A stretch of DNA of 64,000 nucleotides from Halalkalibacter oceani (lineage in GTDB: Bacteria; Bacillota; Bacilli; Bacillales; Bacillaceae_D): contig NZ_JAMBOS010000003.1 of the NCBI RefSeq assembly GCF_023715705.1, forward strand, positions 1 through 64,000. Reading direction: 5' to 3'. A model generated the notes under the pieces. That model searched no databases. It saw only the letters and a program-made list of their open reading frames with translations, and was not told the DNA's origin. Shown in pieces: positions 62,183 to 64,000 of this stretch (positions are counted from its first letter, which is position 1; each line of letters begins with the position of its first letter). The position numbers were made by a program, and so were the translations under genes.

Positions 62183-62808
62183 GTATTGGCCGGCTCCTCG
62201 GCAAAGTCCTCAAGCAGCAGCTGAGACTGGATCCATCGAATGATCTCATCAATGCCGATATCCTTTTTTTGATTGGCGAATACGAAGGGCCGCTCGCCTC
62301 TCGCCCGGCTCGTATCTGATTTCATCAAGTCGAGGTCGACATCGACGTAAGGCGCCAGATCGATTTTGTTAATGACAAGCAAATCGGAGCGGGTGACGCC
62401 AGGCCCGCCTTTACGCGGGATGTCCTGACCTTCGGCGACGTCGATCACATAAATAAAACCGTCGACGAGCTCGGGGCTGAAGGTTGCGGATAAATTATCG
62501 CCGCCGCTTTCGACAAAAATGATATCAAGGTCGGAAAAGCGCTGCTTTAATTCATGGATCGCCTCAAAATTCATCGAAGCGTCTTCTCTAATCGCGGTAT
62601 GAGGGCAGCCGCCGGTTTCAACGCCGATAATGCGGTCAGCTTCAAGCACCCCATGTGTCGTTAAAAATTGGGCATCCTCTTTCGTGTAAATATCATTCGT
62701 AATAACGGCCAGCTCGTATGTCTCATGCAGCTTGCGGGTTAGCCGTTCGACCAGCGATGTTTTTCCTGAGCCGACCGGACCGCCGATTCCAATTCGTACA
62801 GGCTTCAT
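62179..62808 (-). CDS. ureG: Urease accessory GTPase UreG
   Basis: UreG is the GTPase that delivers nickel to urease. The P-loop is [17 protein letters not shown], the nickel-binding Cys-Pro-His motif is in [15 protein letters not shown], and [11 protein letters not shown] is the base-specificity NKxD motif. The length of 209 is standard. AGGAGATGATAGG precedes the ATG. Confidence 0.96.
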   Translation of the reverse strand: MKPVRIGIGGPVGSGKTSLVERLTRKLHETYELAVITNDIYTKEDAQFLTTHGVLEADRIIGVETGGCPHTAIREDASMNFEAIHELKQRFSDLDIIFVESGGDNLSATFSPELVDGFIYVIDVAEGQDIPRKGGPGVTRSDLLVINKIDLAPYVDVDLDLMKSDTSRARGERPFVFANQKKDIGIDEIIRWIQSQLLLEDFAEEPANT

Positions 62809-62973
62809 CCTATCATCTCCTTTTTAAAATCGCCCTATGGCGTTTTTTTTGATAAAAAATTGGGTACTAAGCTCCGTCCGTTACGTTCTTTATGAAAGAA
62901 CCCTGCTTTCAGTAGCTTTTTTGTAACGGCTCCGCACAGTGCTTCTAAGAAAAAGTCGCCTGTGGCGCTTTTC
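62809..62973. repeat. Inverted-repeat-rich spacer between ureF and ureG
   Basis: This 165-base gap interrupts an otherwise tightly packed accessory operon. It holds CCGTTAC/GTAACGG (62878-62929) enclosing GTTCTTT/AAAGAAC, and a strong hairpin CTAAGAAAAAG-CGCC / GGCG-CTTTTCTTAG (62944-62978) touching the end of ureF. It looks like an inserted small palindromic element or an attenuator. Confidence 0.55.
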
Positions 62974-63666
62974 TTAGGAAATAAATAAGCGTGAGAATAA
63001 AAATTCATGCTCCATTGAGGCGAGTTCAATGCCGATGGCCTGGTTGGAGACGTCGTCAAGTGTGCGCGCCAATACTTGGGTCGTGACCTGTTCACAATCG
63101 GGCAAAATCGCCTGGATTGCCTGAACACCGGTTGTTTGCCCAAGAGGGACGGCACGGACAGCATTATGGATCAGGTTGGCGACCGAGGAGTAAAGAAAGC
63201 TGCAAATGGTTACTGCTAACGGCATTCCTTCGGTATACGCATAGAGCGCATAAGAGAGCGCGTGATGTCCATAGGTCCGTTTTTCCTTAATGTCCGTTCT
63301 CCATTGTGGAAGCAGGGGAGAAGAGGAGAGGGGGCAGACCGTTTCAAGAAACTGACGCCCCATTTTGGTGCTGCCGACCCGGGATTCCTTTGCCAGCTTT
63401 TGCGCATGACAGAACGAGTCAAGCTCGTAAAGAGTTGTTAGCCCGGGGGCAGCGGCAAGGCTTTGCCATGCTTCCTTCACAAAGATCGCATCACCTGAGC
63501 CGAGATTGCCATGAAGGTAGCTGCGGCAATACGTGAGCAGCGTCTCTTTGTCGTGGATCTTCCCTTGCTGAATATAGGTTTCCATCCCAAAGGAATGGGT
63601 GTATGATCCGATCGGAAAAGCGGAATCATGAATGTGCATGAGCTGCAGAAGCTGATTCATCTGCAT
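62974..63666 (-). CDS. ureF: Urease accessory protein UreF
   Basis: UreF links UreD and UreG and gates nickel transfer. Family blocks are [32 protein letters not shown] and [21 protein letters not shown] chose ATG 63666 ([17 protein letters not shown]) because homologues start there; an in-frame ATG at 63726 has GGGGGT upstream and would overlap ureE by 100 bases. Either way it overlaps the His-rich end of ureE. Confidence 0.88.
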   Translation of the reverse strand: MQMNQLLQLMHIHDSAFPIGSYTHSFGMETYIQQGKIHDKETLLTYCRSYLHGNLGSGDAIFVKEAWQSLAAAPGLTTLYELDSFCHAQKLAKESRVGSTKMGRQFLETVCPLSSSPLLPQWRTDIKEKRTYGHHALSYALYAYTEGMPLAVTICSFLYSSVANLIHNAVRAVPLGQTTGVQAIQAILPDCEQVTTQVLARTLDDVSNQAIGIELASMEHEFLFSRLFIS

Positions 63667-64000
63667 CGTGATGGTGGTGTCCTTTGTATTTGAAAGGCTC
63701 GTTAAATCGTCTCTCTGCTTCGACATAGGCTACCCCCGTTTCACGAAAGATCACTTCAAGTGTCCGGTCGTAGCGGACGATTATCTCATCGTCTTCGATA
63801 ATGCAGGGAGTGTGGCGGTTGCCAAGCTCAAAGGCGACCTTTCCCATCTCGGCGATCGTGGCAGGCTTAATGACGTAAGCCGGCTCGAGCTTCGTCCGGA
63901 CGGCGATCGTCGAAGCATTGTCGTGGAAGAGCACGTCGCCATAACGCAGGCCCTGCTCGTCGAGGACGATCGCCACCTCGCGGCCAGTTGTGGTCGTTTT
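63626..64000 (-). CDS. ureE: Urease accessory nickel chaperone UreE (partial, 5' end outside window)
   Basis: UreE binds nickel and hands it to UreG. The visible part runs from [20 protein letters not shown] through a ferredoxin-like domain with the metal-binding His in [20 protein letters not shown] to a His-rich tail [18 protein letters not shown]. The reading frame stays open at the right edge, so the N-terminal domain lies beyond 64000. The structural genes ureABC are expected upstream on the same strand. Confidence 0.92.
   Translation of the reverse strand, partial: KTTTTGREVAIVLDEQGLRYGDVLFHDNASTIAVRTKLEPAYVIKPATIAEMGKVAFELGNRHTPCIIEDDEIIVRYDRTLEVIFRETGVAYVEAERRFNEPFKYKGHHHHDADESASAAHAHS

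Noticed and set aside
62835-63164. Open frame of 109 residues on the minus strand inside ureF
   Set aside because: It is a shadow of ureF in another frame running into the palindromic spacer.
1-64000. CRISPR arrays, rRNA or tRNA genes, complete insertion sequences
   Set aside because: No regularly spaced repeats, no tRNA cloverleaf or rRNA motifs and no intact transposase with terminal repeats were found on reading.

Overview
The window looks like chromosomal DNA of a Bacillaceae species (Firmicutes). Evidence: strong AGGAGG-type ribosome binding sites, frequent TTG and GTG starts, SigA/SigB/Sig54-type promoters, a cre-like CcpA site, Fur boxes, an LXG toxin, and orthologues of Bacillus genes (gtaB, ugd, mqo, yclQ, des, katE, ykhA-like). 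I cannot name the species. No rRNA, tRNA or CRISPR array was seen.

By eye the window is a mosaic. Two AT-richer catabolic blocks (about 0.7-10.3 kb and 21.1-43.6 kb) alternate with GC-richer, housekeeping-like Bacillus DNA (10.4-21.1 kb and 43.8-64 kb).

Block 1 (0.7-10.3 kb) is a pyridine catabolic cluster. It has a TRAP transporter followed by NicC-, NicX-, NicE-, NicF- and NicD-like enzymes, which together convert 6-hydroxynicotinate via 2,5-dihydroxypyridine, N-formylmaleamate and maleamate to maleate and fumarate. Convergent to it is an unusual candidate regulator: a MerR-type helix-turn-helix fused to an isochorismatase fold whose nucleophilic cysteine is serine. The two main transcription units each have a SigA promoter followed by the same 13-bp motif.

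The 10.4-21.1 kb segment carries an alpha/beta hydrolase, gtaB, ugd and a GT4 glycosyltransferase (UDP-glucuronate supply and use), mqo, small proteins, a stress-type SDR, a TSUP exporter and an LXG toxin with its immunity gene. A dispersed about 75-bp repeat occurs twice.

Block 2 (23.2-43.6 kb) follows a dead serine recombinase. It has an IclR regulator, then a long co-directional run: CoA-transferase-family pair 1, a second TRAP transporter, a CaiB/BaiF CoA-transferase, a ThDP enzyme, an FGGY kinase, a KduD-like SDR, and CoA-transferase-family pairs 2 and 3. Only pair 2 keeps the catalytic glutamate. Pairs 1 and 3 lack it, as in the ring-opening hydrolase IpdAB. The substrate is unknown and this is the best candidate for an undescribed pathway. 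Next to it, a Sig54 enhancer-binding protein faces an aldehyde dehydrogenase - lactonase - Fe-alcohol dehydrogenase operon that matches the gene content of the Agrobacterium gamma-butyrolactone operon (blcABC). The intergenic region has three copies of one operator and a clear -24/-12 promoter.

The right arm (43.8-64 kb) holds a LysR regulator, a broken lipoprotein gene, a thioesterase, two Fur-box siderophore-binding lipoproteins without permeases, UspA, a MocR/LysE pair, a membrane-free chemoreceptor-like protein, an RlmN-family enzyme, a parS-like palindrome, BenE, a SigB-type catalase, a lipoprotein with a decayed tandem copy, a fatty acid desaturase and the urease accessory genes ureE(partial)-F-G-D, which run off the right edge.
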